Of a stretch of DNA of 64,000 nt, positions 37,787 to 46,115 are shown one piece after another; position 1 is the first letter of the stretch, and every line of letters begins with the position of its first letter. The notes under the pieces are model-generated. The model did not search any database, had not been told where the DNA came from, and saw only the letters and a program-made list of their open reading frames with translations. This DNA comes from Methanococcoides burtonii DSM 6242 (GTDB lineage Archaea > Halobacteriota > Methanosarcinia > Methanosarcinales > Methanosarcinaceae). The position numbers and the translations under genes are program-made. The DNA is taken from positions 837,579 through 901,578 of the forward strand of contig NC_007955.1 in NCBI RefSeq assembly GCF_000013725.1, written 5' to 3'.

Positions 37787-38308
37787 ATGAACATTACACT
37801 TATTGGTATGTCTGGGGCGGGCAAATCCACGATTGGAAAACAGCTTGCAAAAAAACTTGGCTACAAGTTCATAGATATTGATGATCTAATACGCGCCAAG
37901 ATCGGTACCGGACTGCAAACATTCATAGATACTTACGGTGACGATGAGTTCATTGGACTTGAAGAACAGATCGTTATTGGACTTCATTCAATGGATGATC
38001 ATATCATTGCAACTGGTGGTAGCATTGTTTATTCGGAAACCGCGATACGACACTTAAAGGATATTTCTACAATCGTTTATCTGGATGTGCCTTTTATTCG
38101 GATCGCTCAGCGCATCTCTCCTTCCCAAAGGGGGCTTGTCGGCTTTAAAGATAAAGGGTTGAGAGACTTGTATAATGATCGTAAAAAATTATATGAGCAC
38201 TATATGGATATTCGGATCAAAATAAAAAAAGGGGAGACAAAAAGGGATATTGTAGAACGCATCATCGCTTTATGCCCTGATGACGTTTCTACTTCCAGAA
38301 GTGTCTGA
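37787..38308 (+). CDS. Shikimate kinase-like P-loop kinase with altered substrate site
   Basis: A 173-residue protein of the bacterial AroK fold. Walker A is LIGMSGAGKSTIGKQL (about residue 5), and DIDDLI carries the expected Asp. However the usual FRxxE arginine is replaced (DEFIGLEE), and the GGG substrate motif reads ATGGSIV. The lid and RxxLY region are present (DLYNDRKKLYEHY). Archaea normally use an unrelated GHMP shikimate kinase, so this may phosphorylate something else. It converges with the UPF0210 gene. ATG follows AGGATCAGG. Confidence 0.7.
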   Translation: MNITLIGMSGAGKSTIGKQLAKKLGYKFIDIDDLIRAKIGTGLQTFIDTYGDDEFIGLEEQIVIGLHSMDDHIIATGGSIVYSETAIRHLKDISTIVYLDVPFIRIAQRISPSQRGLVGFKDKGLRDLYNDRKKLYEHYMDIRIKIKKGETKRDIVERIIALCPDDVSTSRSV

Positions 38309-38329
38309 AAGACATCCCTTTTTCATATT

Positions 38330-39700
38330 TTAATTCGTAAGTGCTTGAATGGGGGCTGGTATCCTTCCACCGCGTGCTATAAACTTTTCTGAACTGAATT
38401 CGGATACTTTCATAACAGGTGCTCTTCCAAGTAATCCTCCAAATTCCACGCTGTCCCCTACTTTTTTACCCGGAGCAGGTATAAGGCGTACTGCTGTAGT
38501 TTTCTTGTTTATCATCCCAATAGCCATTTCATCGGCAATGATGGCTGAAATGGTCGCTGCAGATGTGTCTCCTGGAATTGCTATCATATCCAGTCCCACA
38601 GAACAGACACTGGTCATAGCTTCCAGTTTTTCAAGACTCAAGGCACCCAATTCAACTGCACGTATCATTCCCGCATCTTCACTGACCGGAATAAAAGCAC
38701 CACTTAGACCTCCCACATAGGACGAGGCCATTGAACCACCTTTTTTCACAGCATCATTAAGAAGGGCAAGAGCTGCAGTTGTTCCGTGGGTTCCACAGGT
38801 CTCGAGTCCCATGGCTTCAAGGATGGCTGCAACACTATCGCCTATTTCCGGGGTCGGTGCAAGGGATAGGTCGAGAACTCCAAAATCGACATTGAGCCGG
38901 CGGGAAACTTCTCTTCCTACCATCTCTCCCATCCTTGTTATCTTAAATGCAGTTTTCTTGATGGCTTCTGATATCTCTCCAAGGTCCGGGTCTTTCAGTT
39001 CGCGTACAGCTGAATTTACTACACCGGGTCCACTTACTCCTACATTAATGACACAATCCGGTTCTCCTATTCCATGAAATGCACCTGCCATGAAAGGATT
39101 ATCTTCAGGTGCGTTTGCAAAGATAACAAGCTTTGCACATCCGATACCATCAGCATCTTTAGTTGCTTCCGCTGTTTTTTTGACTATATGTCCCATCATT
39201 GCCACTGCATCCATGTTTATCCCTGCCTTTGTAGTTGCGACATTGATGGATGCACATACTTTTTTAGTACTGGCAAGGGCTTGCGGAATCGAATTGATAA
39301 GTTTCATATCCCCTGGAGTTATCCCTTTATGTACAAGGGCACTAAAACCTCCAATAAAATCGATACCTACATCTTCAGCAGCTCTGTCAAGGGTCTTTGC
39401 TATTGAAACATAGTCCTCAGTGTTACAACTTTCAGCAACGATGGCAATAGGGGTGACAGCAATTCGTTTGTTTGTGATGGGGATGCCGTAAAGGTTCTGA
39501 ACTTCCTCTGTGGTTCTTACAAGTTCTTTTGCGTAACCAGTTATCTTGTTGTAGATATTCTTATTGAAGACATCGATGTCACTATGGCAGCAACCACGAA
39601 GATTTATGCCCATGGTAACTGTCCTTATATCAAAGTTCTCAGCTTTGATCATGTGGATGGTCTCAAGTATCTCTTCTGGATGAATAAGCATCTTGATCAC
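38330..39700 (-). CDS. UPF0210 (DUF711) family protein
   Basis: A 456-residue protein with clear family segments: [18 protein letters not shown] near residue 28, [12 protein letters not shown] near 115, and [10 protein letters not shown] near 219, [20 protein letters not shown] near 366. It resembles glycyl-radical-related PFL-like folds but its role is unknown. The gene follows the ACT-domain gene at 39706 with a 5-base gap; this pairing is conserved in many archaea and bacteria, suggesting an amino-acid-responsive unit. Confidence 0.88.
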   Translation of the reverse strand: MIKMLIHPEEILETIHMIKAENFDIRTVTMGINLRGCCHSDIDVFNKNIYNKITGYAKELVRTTEEVQNLYGIPITNKRIAVTPIAIVAESCNTEDYVSIAKTLDRAAEDVGIDFIGGFSALVHKGITPGDMKLINSIPQALASTKKVCASINVATTKAGINMDAVAMMGHIVKKTAEATKDADGIGCAKLVIFANAPEDNPFMAGAFHGIGEPDCVINVGVSGPGVVNSAVRELKDPDLGEISEAIKKTAFKITRMGEMVGREVSRRLNVDFGVLDLSLAPTPEIGDSVAAILEAMGLETCGTHGTTAALALLNDAVKKGGSMASSYVGGLSGAFIPVSEDAGMIRAVELGALSLEKLEAMTSVCSVGLDMIAIPGDTSAATISAIIADEMAIGMINKKTTAVRLIPAPGKKVGDSVEFGGLLGRAPVMKVSEFSSEKFIARGGRIPAPIQALTN

Positions 39701-39705
39701 CTGTT

Positions 39706-39984
39706 TTAAATCCTGTGCATAAAACGGAAGGCATCTTCGTGCTGTACTCGCACTTCAACACCAAGCTCTTCCCCTTCCTCAACCATTGCTTTCTGGAATG
39801 ATGCAAGATCAAAGTTCTCGGAATCCACGCCTGCCAACATGATCATTGTGAACAGGTCTTCCATTATGGTCTGGCTGATATCAACGATATTCACATTAAA
39901 ATCTGCCATCACTTTTGTAATGCTGGCAACAATACCTATTTTGTCGATACCAATAACAGTGATTATGAAGCGGGTTGATGTCAT
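39706..39984 (-). CDS. ACT domain protein (UPF0237)
   Basis: A 92-residue stand-alone ACT domain of the UPF0237 family: [20 protein letters not shown] at the start and a [19 protein letters not shown] core. ACT domains bind amino acids and regulate enzymes. It probably partners the UPF0210 protein encoded directly downstream. GAAAGAAGG precedes the ATG. Confidence 0.9.
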   Translation of the reverse strand: MTSTRFIITVIGIDKIGIVASITKVMADFNVNIVDISQTIMEDLFTMIMLAGVDSENFDLASFQKAMVEEGEELGVEVRVQHEDAFRFMHRI

Positions 39985-40143
39985 ATTTTTATCCTTCTTT
40001 CAATGATTTGATAGTTAGTTAGAATTAATTGTCACGTATAAGATGTGATTTATTATAGTTCTTTACCTTGATCGAAGGAAATTCGAACAAGATTGGTTTA
40101 TGGACCTGATACAGTAACCATTAACAGTTAACAAAAACAATGG

Positions 40144-40166
40144 ATAAGCAGTATTTACCTGCTTAT
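40144..40166 (-). terminator. Hairpin after the lipoprotein gene
   Basis: ATAAGCAG (40144-40151) pairs perfectly with CTGCTTAT (40159-40166) across 7 bases, 15 bases beyond the stop of the lipoprotein gene. A CCATTGTTTTTGTT tail follows on the minus strand. Confidence 0.5.
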
Positions 40167-40180
40167 AATACAAAAGGAAA

Positions 40181-40620
40181 TTATTCTGTCATATCAAATT
40201 CCATTACTTCCCCATTTTCAGCAGTAATGGACATCTTTCCATCGAGCATTGATACTTTTGAATAAACATTTCCTGATTTATTATAGTTTGTCCAGATAAC
40301 TGATTCTCCACCCTCTGTCCACAGATATCCCATTTTTGCAATGCCATCTACAACAGGATCTATCTCTACCATCGCTTTACACATCTCTATGCCGTTGACA
40401 GTTTCGGTTCCTGTTATTTCCATGGTCATTGATTCTCCTGTCTGTGGATTCACAGCTTCCCATGTGGTACCAACAGGACACCATTGGTCTTCAGCACCTT
40501 CAGGCATAGTAGTCGTCACTTCCATGCCATCATCAGTAAAAGTTGTTGTTTCTGTATCATCTCCAACACACCCTGCAGTGATAAGGGCTGCTACCATAAA
40601 AGATCAATATCAACATTTAT
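40181..40620 (-). CDS. Small lipoprotein, signal peptide apparently frameshifted
   Basis: From ATG at 40597 the frame gives 138 residues starting MVAALITAGCVGDDTETTT, with a lipobox Cys but no basic, long signal peptide. Just upstream in another frame ATG reads MLILIF, and removing one T from the CTTTTA run (about 40598-40601) would give MLILIFMVAALITAGCVGDD, a classic lipoprotein signal. The mature part is beta-rich and soluble (NGIEMCKAMVEIDP; MGYLWTEGGESVIW). Either the gene has decayed, the read has an error, or the start really is at 40597. Function unknown. Confidence 0.55.
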
Positions 40621-40733
40621 CTCATTTTAGAACCTCTAAGAATACTTTATTTGTCATGATTTAAGCTTTACGTGAATTTTAACATGAAGTCAGTAACATG
40701 GCTATTTTTACGAATAGATAGTTCTAAAAAAAA

Positions 40734-41687
40734 TTAATTATAAAACAGGAAAAGACCTGCAATATAACTGAAATAAACCAGTATTATAACTACTCCTTCC
40801 CATCTATCAAGCCGTTTTCGAGTGATCCCAAAAATAACAAGCAAAAGCATGATAACGATCATGAATGGGAAGTCATACATAAGGGATTGTGGCTGTATTT
40901 TAATTTCTCTTATTTGTGAGGAAAATCCCAGTATGAGTGCAATATCCATGGTGTTCGCACCGAGAATATTTCCGATAGAAAGGTCCTGATGCCCTTTTAG
41001 AGTTGCAGATATTGCTGTTATGATCTCAGGAAGGGATGTTCCAAGTGCTACAAGGGTCAGTCCTATTATCATTTCAGGAATACCAATCCATTCTGCTATC
41101 GCGATACCCGTTTTCACAAGGATTTGGCTTCCAATAACTACAAGTGTTGCTCCAAGTAAAAAGTAGAAGATATCTGACCGCATTTCGCTTAAAGATAGTT
41201 TATCCCTTTTTTTCTCATTGCCATCGAATATGGCAGATTGCAGACGATAGTTATAGTAGAGAAAACCAACGAATATGATCAGTAGGATAATACCATCGAA
41301 TGAACTTAATATCCCATCCAATGTTAGTGCCACAAGTGTGAGCGCTGCTATTAGCATGATAGCACTTTTATGAAGGAAAGAGTCACCCTCCACAGGTATT
41401 GCCTTTACGGCTATTACCACTCCCAGCGCAAGCCCTATATTGCAGATAGCAGAACCGACTGCATTGCCAATCGTCAGATCAGTATGGTCCATGTATGCAG
41501 CCATTGCAGAAACTGTAAATTCAGGAGCTGTCGTAGCAAAGCTCACGATAGTAGCTCCGATTATCATCTTTGGTAAACCACTTTTGGCGGAGATGGCTAC
41601 AGCAGCTTCAATGAACCAGTCTGCACCTTTGGTGATCAGGACAAGACTTAACAGGAAATATAATAGGGTATCTAGCATAGTGTTCAA
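40734..41687 (-). CDS. Calcium/sodium antiporter (CaCA family)
   Basis: A 317-residue membrane protein of about 10 helices with the two inverted alpha repeats of the family: ATIVSFATTAPEFTVSAMAA (about 45-64) and LVALGTSLPEIITAISATL (about 204-222). It exchanges Ca2+ for Na+ or a similar cation. The start may be TTG at 41687 or ATG at 41678. It lies 21 bases beyond the universal stress protein gene, so the two may be cotranscribed. Confidence 0.9.
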   Translation of the reverse strand: MNTMLDTLLYFLLSLVLITKGADWFIEAAVAISAKSGLPKMIIGATIVSFATTAPEFTVSAMAAYMDHTDLTIGNAVGSAICNIGLALGVVIAVKAIPVEGDSFLHKSAIMLIAALTLVALTLDGILSSFDGIILLIIFVGFLYYNYRLQSAIFDGNEKKRDKLSLSEMRSDIFYFLLGATLVVIGSQILVKTGIAIAEWIGIPEMIIGLTLVALGTSLPEIITAISATLKGHQDLSIGNILGANTMDIALILGFSSQIREIKIQPQSLMYDFPFMIVIMLLLVIFGITRKRLDRWEGVVIILVYFSYIAGLFLFYN

Positions 41688-41708
41688 CCCTATAGCTTTC
41701 CATTTGAT

Positions 41709-42164
41709 TTAAAATGCGTGTATCAATCTTCTTCGGTGATGACAAGAACAGGTCCGATATCTGCTGCGATAAGCCATCGGGTGATACTCCCAAGGGGATC
41801 GGGCCTTTAAGGATTCGGAACCCATTACTGTTAAGTTTACACTCTTTTCTTCGGATATTCGAATAAGGTCTTTAGCAATTTCATCATTGTCAAGTATGAT
41901 ATTTTCAACCGCAATACCTGATATTTTTGCATTTTCAAGTGCATATTCCATGTTGGATTCGATATTTTCCTTTACGATCACCATCATTTTTTTTGCAAGT
42001 TCTTTCGGAAAGATGCATTCAAGAGTTTTTTTCCTTTCCACGTAAACAATGATCAACTTGCCTGATTCTTTATCTGCGACATGTAATGCGTGATCTATGA
42101 CCCTTTTTGAAAGTTGCTTTTCATCAATAGGAACAAGAATGTTCTTATAAGCGATCTCTTCCAT
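41709..42164 (-). pseudogene. Universal stress protein, frameshifted near the C-terminus
   Basis: The 151-residue frame starts as a normal UspA protein (YKNILVPIDEKQLSKRVIDH; VNLTVMGSESLK), but after about residue 118 it reads a basic, unrelated tail (YRSRYRTCSCHHRRRL). In another frame of the same strand the expected ending appears: PLGSITRWLIAADIGPVLVI then TEED and TGA at 41723. One base is lacking or extra around 41808-41818. The true gene would be about 147 residues. It may be a pseudogene or a sequencing error. Confidence 0.75.
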
Positions 42165-42236
42165 GTTCTTTCACCTTTTGATATTTATTACTTTGATCAT
42201 TAAATCATTGTCACTGATATGATCATCATCGTTCTA

Positions 42237-42800
42237 TCATTGAAGTCCCAATGAAGTCACAGCTAGAACTATCAGTATTCCCAGTCCTACCATTCTAACG
42301 GCATGTTTTATGAGACTTTGTTTAGCGATCTTACCTGAATATATTCCAAGTATTGCAAGAACAGATATGCTTAGTATGATCGCTATCTCAAGTGAAAAAC
42401 TATCAAATAATACGAAGGGCATTATAGGTACAAGAGAACCAATAAAGCTTGATCCGCCATGTGTTATGGAATCATTCCATATCTTTTTCTTTGTGTCACG
42501 TTCTATGGTTGTGGATCCAAGGCTTCGAAGAAGGGGCTTTTCCAGTTCTGCAAGATTTCCGTACTCTACTGCACTTTCAGCAAGATATGAACCTATACCG
42601 TTAGTCAACGCAAGGGCAACAGCACCACCAAGGGCAGCATTGATAATGATCGAAGGATCATCCACAACATGTGATGTTCCTATAACAACACCAAGCACCG
42701 CTAGTATCCCATCAATACTTCCTAAAATAATGTATCTTCCCTGTTCGTGATCAAGTTTCATGTTCCATATCCGTGGATAATTTGAACGTTTTATATGCAA
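42237..42800 (-). CDS. VIT1/CCC1-like membrane protein (TIGR00267 type)
   Basis: A 187-residue membrane protein with about five helices resembling the VIT1/CCC1 iron/manganese transporter group: IILGSIDGILAVLGVVIGTS and GGAVALALTNGIGSYLAE. The linker is rich in charged residues (IERDTKKKIWNDS). Start could be ATG at 42761 (MKLDHEQGRYIILG), which fits family members better than 42800. Metal transport is inferred from the family. Confidence 0.75.
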   Translation of the reverse strand: MHIKRSNYPRIWNMKLDHEQGRYIILGSIDGILAVLGVVIGTSHVVDDPSIIINAALGGAVALALTNGIGSYLAESAVEYGNLAELEKPLLRSLGSTTIERDTKKKIWNDSITHGGSSFIGSLVPIMPFVLFDSFSLEIAIILSISVLAILGIYSGKIAKQSLIKHAVRMVGLGILIVLAVTSLGLQ

Positions 42801-42859
42801 AATAATGTTATAATAGTACTAAAATAATGTCATACTATTACTAAAAACATGATGCATGA

Positions 42860-43264
42860 TCAATTTGCAATAACAGCGTTTCTTGCCGGGTCAATATGTT
42901 TGTGTATGGCAGATCGAATTGCATATTCTAATTCTTTCTCCATGAAAGGTTTCTGTAGATAACCTGCACGATTTGCAAAGGATGATCTTGCAGTTTTTTC
43001 ATTGAATGAATCTCCAGTTAAGAATATAATTGGAATTGAATATCTACTTTCCATCTCTGTTGCTGTCTCGATGCCATCAAGCTTTCCTTTAAGATGAATA
43101 TCCATTATGACAAGGTCCGGCACTTTTTTGTTTACCATTATGAGTGCTTGCTCTCCCGACACTGCATATTCTGCTATCTTATATCCCATCTCAAGAAGTT
43201 TTAGCTTGATCATCATGGCGACTATCATTTCATCTTCGACTATCAGGATGCTCTTTTCTTTCAT
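42860..43264 (-). CDS. Single-domain response regulator
   Basis: A 134-residue receiver domain alone. Acidic pocket in ILIVEDEMIV, phospho-Asp in LVIMDIHLKG (about residue 56), Thr in IIFLTGDS and Lys in LQKPFME. The LKGKLDGIETA sequence resembles the receiver at 48512, partner of the Cache kinase, so both may be fed by kinases with a HisKA_2 domain. No kinase lies beside it. Confidence 0.88.
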   Translation of the reverse strand: MKEKSILIVEDEMIVAMMIKLKLLEMGYKIAEYAVSGEQALIMVNKKVPDLVIMDIHLKGKLDGIETATEMESRYSIPIIFLTGDSFNEKTARSSFANRAGYLQKPFMEKELEYAIRSAIHKHIDPARNAVIAN

Positions 43265-43301
43265 ATTACCACAGTTAAACTGACTGAAAATTGTAAATTC
43301 A

Positions 43302-43338
43302 TTGCAAAAAAGAAAAAGATCCGGAGTATCAACTCCGG
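43302..43338 (-). terminator. Terminator of the desulfoferrodoxin gene
   Basis: CCGGAGT (43321-43327) pairs with ACTCCGG (43332-43338); on the minus strand the stem is followed by ATCTTTTTCTTTTTTGC. It is 45 bases past the stop. Confidence 0.7.
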
Positions 43339-43383
43339 GTTTAGTAGTTATGACGTACCCCCATACATCAACACTTTAAACGA

Positions 43384-43857
43384 TCATTTATGCCAGGCAC
43401 AGGCTTTTCCTTCGCCCTCATGACTTGACATGATCGTGACTTCCTTCTTTGACTCCCACAACCCATGAACGTTGCAGCTTATCAGCGCATCCAACTTCAT
43501 TACAACAGATTTGCTGCCACATTTCCCACAAACATTTACACCATGAATGTTGCATACCTGATAGGCATGGATACCTACAATTTCTTCTGTTGGCTCAACA
43601 GTAAATGTTGCTTCAGCTTTCTCATCGGAAGGTGATAGTTCTACCCTGCCGATCTTCATATCCCCGAGCGAGAGTTCGATCCACTCTATATAGTGTTCGT
43701 CCTGCATAACGTGTGGTAATTCCCCCACTTTTACAGTAACTTCGAATGAACCTTCTGCGGTCATCACTTCATCGGCTTCGATAACAGGCACATGTTTCTG
43801 TTCTGTTTCGGTGATGTTTTCCGGGTCTTTAAGTCGGTTGATTACTTGTTCACTCAT
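43384..43857 (-). CDS. Desulfoferrodoxin-like superoxide reductase with extra Cys-rich insert
   Basis: A 157-residue protein of the neelaredoxin/superoxide reductase family, which reduces superoxide to peroxide at a mononuclear iron. Expected iron ligands are present: QKHVPVI (His), LPHVMQDEHYIEWIEL (two His six apart) and SCNVHGLWES (Cys and His). An unusual extra segment, QVCNIHGVNVCGKCGSK, lies before the last motif and adds a second CNxHG and a CxxC pair. I start at ATG 43857, behind GGTGATCTT, not at 43929, which would add a non-family tail. It lies downstream of the mtmP unit with its own promoter. Confidence 0.85.
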   Translation of the reverse strand: MSEQVINRLKDPENITETEQKHVPVIEADEVMTAEGSFEVTVKVGELPHVMQDEHYIEWIELSLGDMKIGRVELSPSDEKAEATFTVEPTEEIVGIHAYQVCNIHGVNVCGKCGSKSVVMKLDALISCNVHGLWESKKEVTIMSSHEGEGKACAWHK

Positions 43858-43892
43858 AAGATCACCCATTACTTCATTGTTATATACTATAT

Positions 43893-43906
43893 TTGAAAAT
43901 ATATAA
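43893..43906 (-). promoter_or_regulatory. Promoter (TATA box) of the desulfoferrodoxin gene
   Basis: The minus strand reads CTTATATATTTTCAA about 40-50 bases upstream of the start at 43857, directly after the terminator stem of the mtmP unit. Confidence 0.5.
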
Positions 43907-43930
43907 GTTGTCAGCAAAAATACTGACAAC
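43907..43930 (-). terminator. Terminator of the mtmP unit
   Basis: GTTGTCAG (43907-43914) pairs perfectly with CTGACAAC (43923-43930). On the minus strand it is followed by TTATATATTTT. It lies 13 bases after the last small membrane protein gene. Confidence 0.65.
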
Positions 43931-43943
43931 CTTTCTCACATGT

Positions 43944-44192
43944 TCAGAACCTGTAATTCTTGACCGAGTGGTAAAGTACCACAAAGAAGAATACAAGAAT
44001 TACTGCCAGCAATCCAAAGTATTGTACTGGATCCCAGACGAATTGCATGGTTCCTGTTCCTTCCCAGCCCACAAGGACCGTACCCTGAATGATCACCGGG
44101 ACTACGATACAGATACCTGCCAATATGAATATGAACAGGATATCAAATATCGTCATGAACATGCTTCTTTCTGTCTTCATTTCGCTTGCCAT
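43944..44192 (-). CDS. Small membrane protein of the mtmP unit (82 residues)
   Basis: An 82-residue protein with two membrane helices (ILFIFILAGICIVVPVIIQG; YFGLLAVILVFFFVVLYHS) and a short GWEGTGTMQFVWDPVQ loop. It follows the 89-residue gene and mtmP on the same strand with gaps of about 13 and 15 bases. A decayed copy lies at 52950-53183 beside the second mtm operon, so it is a regular partner of methylamine genes. I do not recognise a family. Confidence 0.75.
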   Translation of the reverse strand: MASEMKTERSMFMTIFDILFIFILAGICIVVPVIIQGTVLVGWEGTGTMQFVWDPVQYFGLLAVILVFFFVVLYHSVKNYRF

Positions 44193-44205
44193 GTCTTTCT
44201 CCCCT

Positions 44206-44475
44206 TCAGTCGTAATACTTAAAGTCGTACATGTGACTCTTAATGGACTTGTACACTCTGATACATCCGATCGTTTCTATCCCAAGCAAGAGTACTATGA
44301 AAATTATGTACAATGGGAGTATTGTTGTGATCTCAGGTACTTCTCCTGATCTCCATATGGTGGAGATTATCCTATAGACGATGAACGTCTCAGAGAAATA
44401 CAGCAATCCTAGGAGCAGCATAATTACTCCTGCATCCTGTTTCAGCTTGTTATTGTATAATGCTTCATCTGCCAT
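44206..44475 (-). CDS. Small membrane protein of the mtmP unit (89 residues)
   Basis: An 89-residue protein with two helices (GVIMLLLGLLYFSETFIVYR; LPLYIIFIVLLLGIETIG) and a basic/aromatic end (YKSIKSHMYDFKYYD). It lies directly between mtmP and the 82-residue protein, behind a GGAGGAAATATC ribosome binding site. A broken copy is at 53196-53420. It may be a subunit or stabiliser of the permease; inference from position. Confidence 0.75.
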   Translation of the reverse strand: MADEALYNNKLKQDAGVIMLLLGLLYFSETFIVYRIISTIWRSGEVPEITTILPLYIIFIVLLLGIETIGCIRVYKSIKSHMYDFKYYD

Positions 44476-44490
44476 GATATTTCCTCCTGT

Positions 44491-45861
44491 TCACCTCTTA
44501 TGTGCAGGTTCAGGCCATCCAAGGTCTTCTCCCCAATCGTGTTTTGCGTCTATGCTCCTGTATCTCCAAGAGAAGTAGAAGTAGGCTACTACATAGAAGA
44601 CAAGTCCGAAGATAAGGTTGTAGCTGTATCCCCAGTTAAGTGTGGACATGATCACGATCGCCAGCAATATTGTGAAATATGCTAGATAAGGCTGTAGTGG
44701 TCCGACAAATGGACGTACCTTTTGTGTGTGTTCCGGGAACATCTTCCTGAAGCGTATCAGGGAGAATGGGATCATTACATAGCATACCAGTCCTGATGTG
44801 ATGGAGAAAGTAATGACCTGGTCCAAGAAACCACTGTATGCAAAGGCGACAGCAATTGGCATTGTGAAAATGACTGCCCTGTATGGCGTACTGTACTTTG
44901 TGTGTACTGCAGCGAACCAGTTGGTCAGGAAATGATCTCGTGACAGAGCAAACCAAGACCTTGATGAATCACAAACAGTACCGTTGGCACTTGCAAGACA
45001 GGTGAATAGGGTACCTACTGCAAGGAATGCAATCAGGAATTTAACACCGCTCCGGTTTGCTGCTTCAAAGAGTGGGTATACTGAAACACCGAGTTCTGCG
45101 GTTGGAATGAGACCTGAACAGACGTAGAGTGTCATACCTGAACCGAGAAGAAGGGTGATCATACCTGCCTGTTGTCCAAGAGGAATAGCTCTTGTTGGGT
45201 GTTTACATTCCTCAGCACACATTGCTGCTCCTTCGATACCAAGGTAGAACCATGGTCCAAACTGCAATGCGGCAAAAATTCCGATAAATCCGTTAGGTAT
45301 AGCTCCTGAAATAAGGTATTCCGGATGCCATGTTCCGCCAATTCCACTAATATTCATAAAGAAGAATGCTATAATTGCTATCAATGCTGTGAATGTAAGA
45401 GCAAAGTTAAGATTAAGGGCTGCTACAACTCCACGATAATTCATAAATGTCAAGGCCGCGATAACGAGCAAAGTTACCGGGAATGTTTGTATTTCCGGGA
45501 AGATCGATTGTGCTATGGATGCTACAACAATAGCGTCAGCAGCTTCCAAGGCAATATATTCCATATAAACAGCAAGACCTACAATGGCCGCAGCACCGGG
45601 TCCTACAAATAATCGTGCCCAATCGTATGGTCCACCGGCAAGTTTAGTGGATGAACCTAGTTCACTGGCACACAATGAAACCATTACATACATTGTACCG
45701 GCAACCAACAATGCAAAGAGTGAACCTAGTATACCACCTTTTGCAACTGTGAAGTTCCAACCCATGTATTCTCCGACCAATACGATACCGACACCAAGTG
45801 CCCATACATGATATGGACGCAGTGACTTTACCAGGTCAACTTCGTTTGAATTTTCTGACAT
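44491..45861 (-). CDS. mtmP: Methylamine permease MtmP (APC superfamily)
   Basis: A 456-residue amino-acid-permease-type transporter with about 12 helices. N-terminus: HVWALGVGIVLVGEYMGWNF; helix 3 region GGPYDWARLFVGPGAAAIVG; later ACLASANGTVCDSSRSW. APC permeases next to monomethylamine methyltransferase genes are taken as methylamine importers (MtmP). It starts with ATG behind an exceptionally strong site, GGAGGAGGAGG. It lies downstream of mtmB1 after a terminator, with a 32-residue membrane peptide gene before it. Confidence 0.85.
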   Translation of the reverse strand: MSENSNEVDLVKSLRPYHVWALGVGIVLVGEYMGWNFTVAKGGILGSLFALLVAGTMYVMVSLCASELGSSTKLAGGPYDWARLFVGPGAAAIVGLAVYMEYIALEAADAIVVASIAQSIFPEIQTFPVTLLVIAALTFMNYRGVVAALNLNFALTFTALIAIIAFFFMNISGIGGTWHPEYLISGAIPNGFIGIFAALQFGPWFYLGIEGAAMCAEECKHPTRAIPLGQQAGMITLLLGSGMTLYVCSGLIPTAELGVSVYPLFEAANRSGVKFLIAFLAVGTLFTCLASANGTVCDSSRSWFALSRDHFLTNWFAAVHTKYSTPYRAVIFTMPIAVAFAYSGFLDQVITFSITSGLVCYVMIPFSLIRFRKMFPEHTQKVRPFVGPLQPYLAYFTILLAIVIMSTLNWGYSYNLIFGLVFYVVAYFYFSWRYRSIDAKHDWGEDLGWPEPAHKR

Positions 45862-45882
45862 TATCCTCCTCCTCCTGTAGCA

Positions 45883-45981
45883 TTACTTGTTGGATACTTT
45901 GCTTGCGTCCAACAACATCCAGCCGATCAAGGCAAAACATATGAGGTAAATTACCCCGTTTATTAAGGTCCATGGATCCAT
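45883..45981 (-). CDS. 32-residue membrane peptide ahead of mtmP
   Basis: A tiny frame, ATG at 45981 to TAA at 45883, codes 32 residues: MDPWTLINGVIYLICFALIG then WMLLDASKVSNK. It is one hydrophobic helix with a short polar tail. AAGGGGGCATTC stands before the ATG as a ribosome binding site, and the mtmP start lies 21 bases downstream of its stop. The layout matches an operon gene rather than leader noise. Function unknown; perhaps a permease-associated peptide. Confidence 0.6.
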   Translation of the reverse strand: MDPWTLINGVIYLICFALIGWMLLDASKVSNK

Positions 45982-46061
45982 TTTGAATGCCCCCTTAGTA
46001 TTTTGTTTGGCTTTTTATTTTGAATGAATATTTATTCCATCAAATAGTGACAAATGACGTT

Positions 46062-46090
46062 ATAAAAAAAACCAGCGACCTCTCGCTGGT
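46062..46090 (-). terminator. Terminator after mtmB1
   Basis: ACCAGCGA (46071-46078) pairs perfectly with TCGCTGGT (46083-46090) with a 4-base loop; the minus strand then runs into TTTTTTTTA. It separates mtmC1B1 from the mtmP unit. Confidence 0.8.
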
Positions 46091-46115
46091 AAAAACGTCA
46101 CCACTAGTTTTAGGG

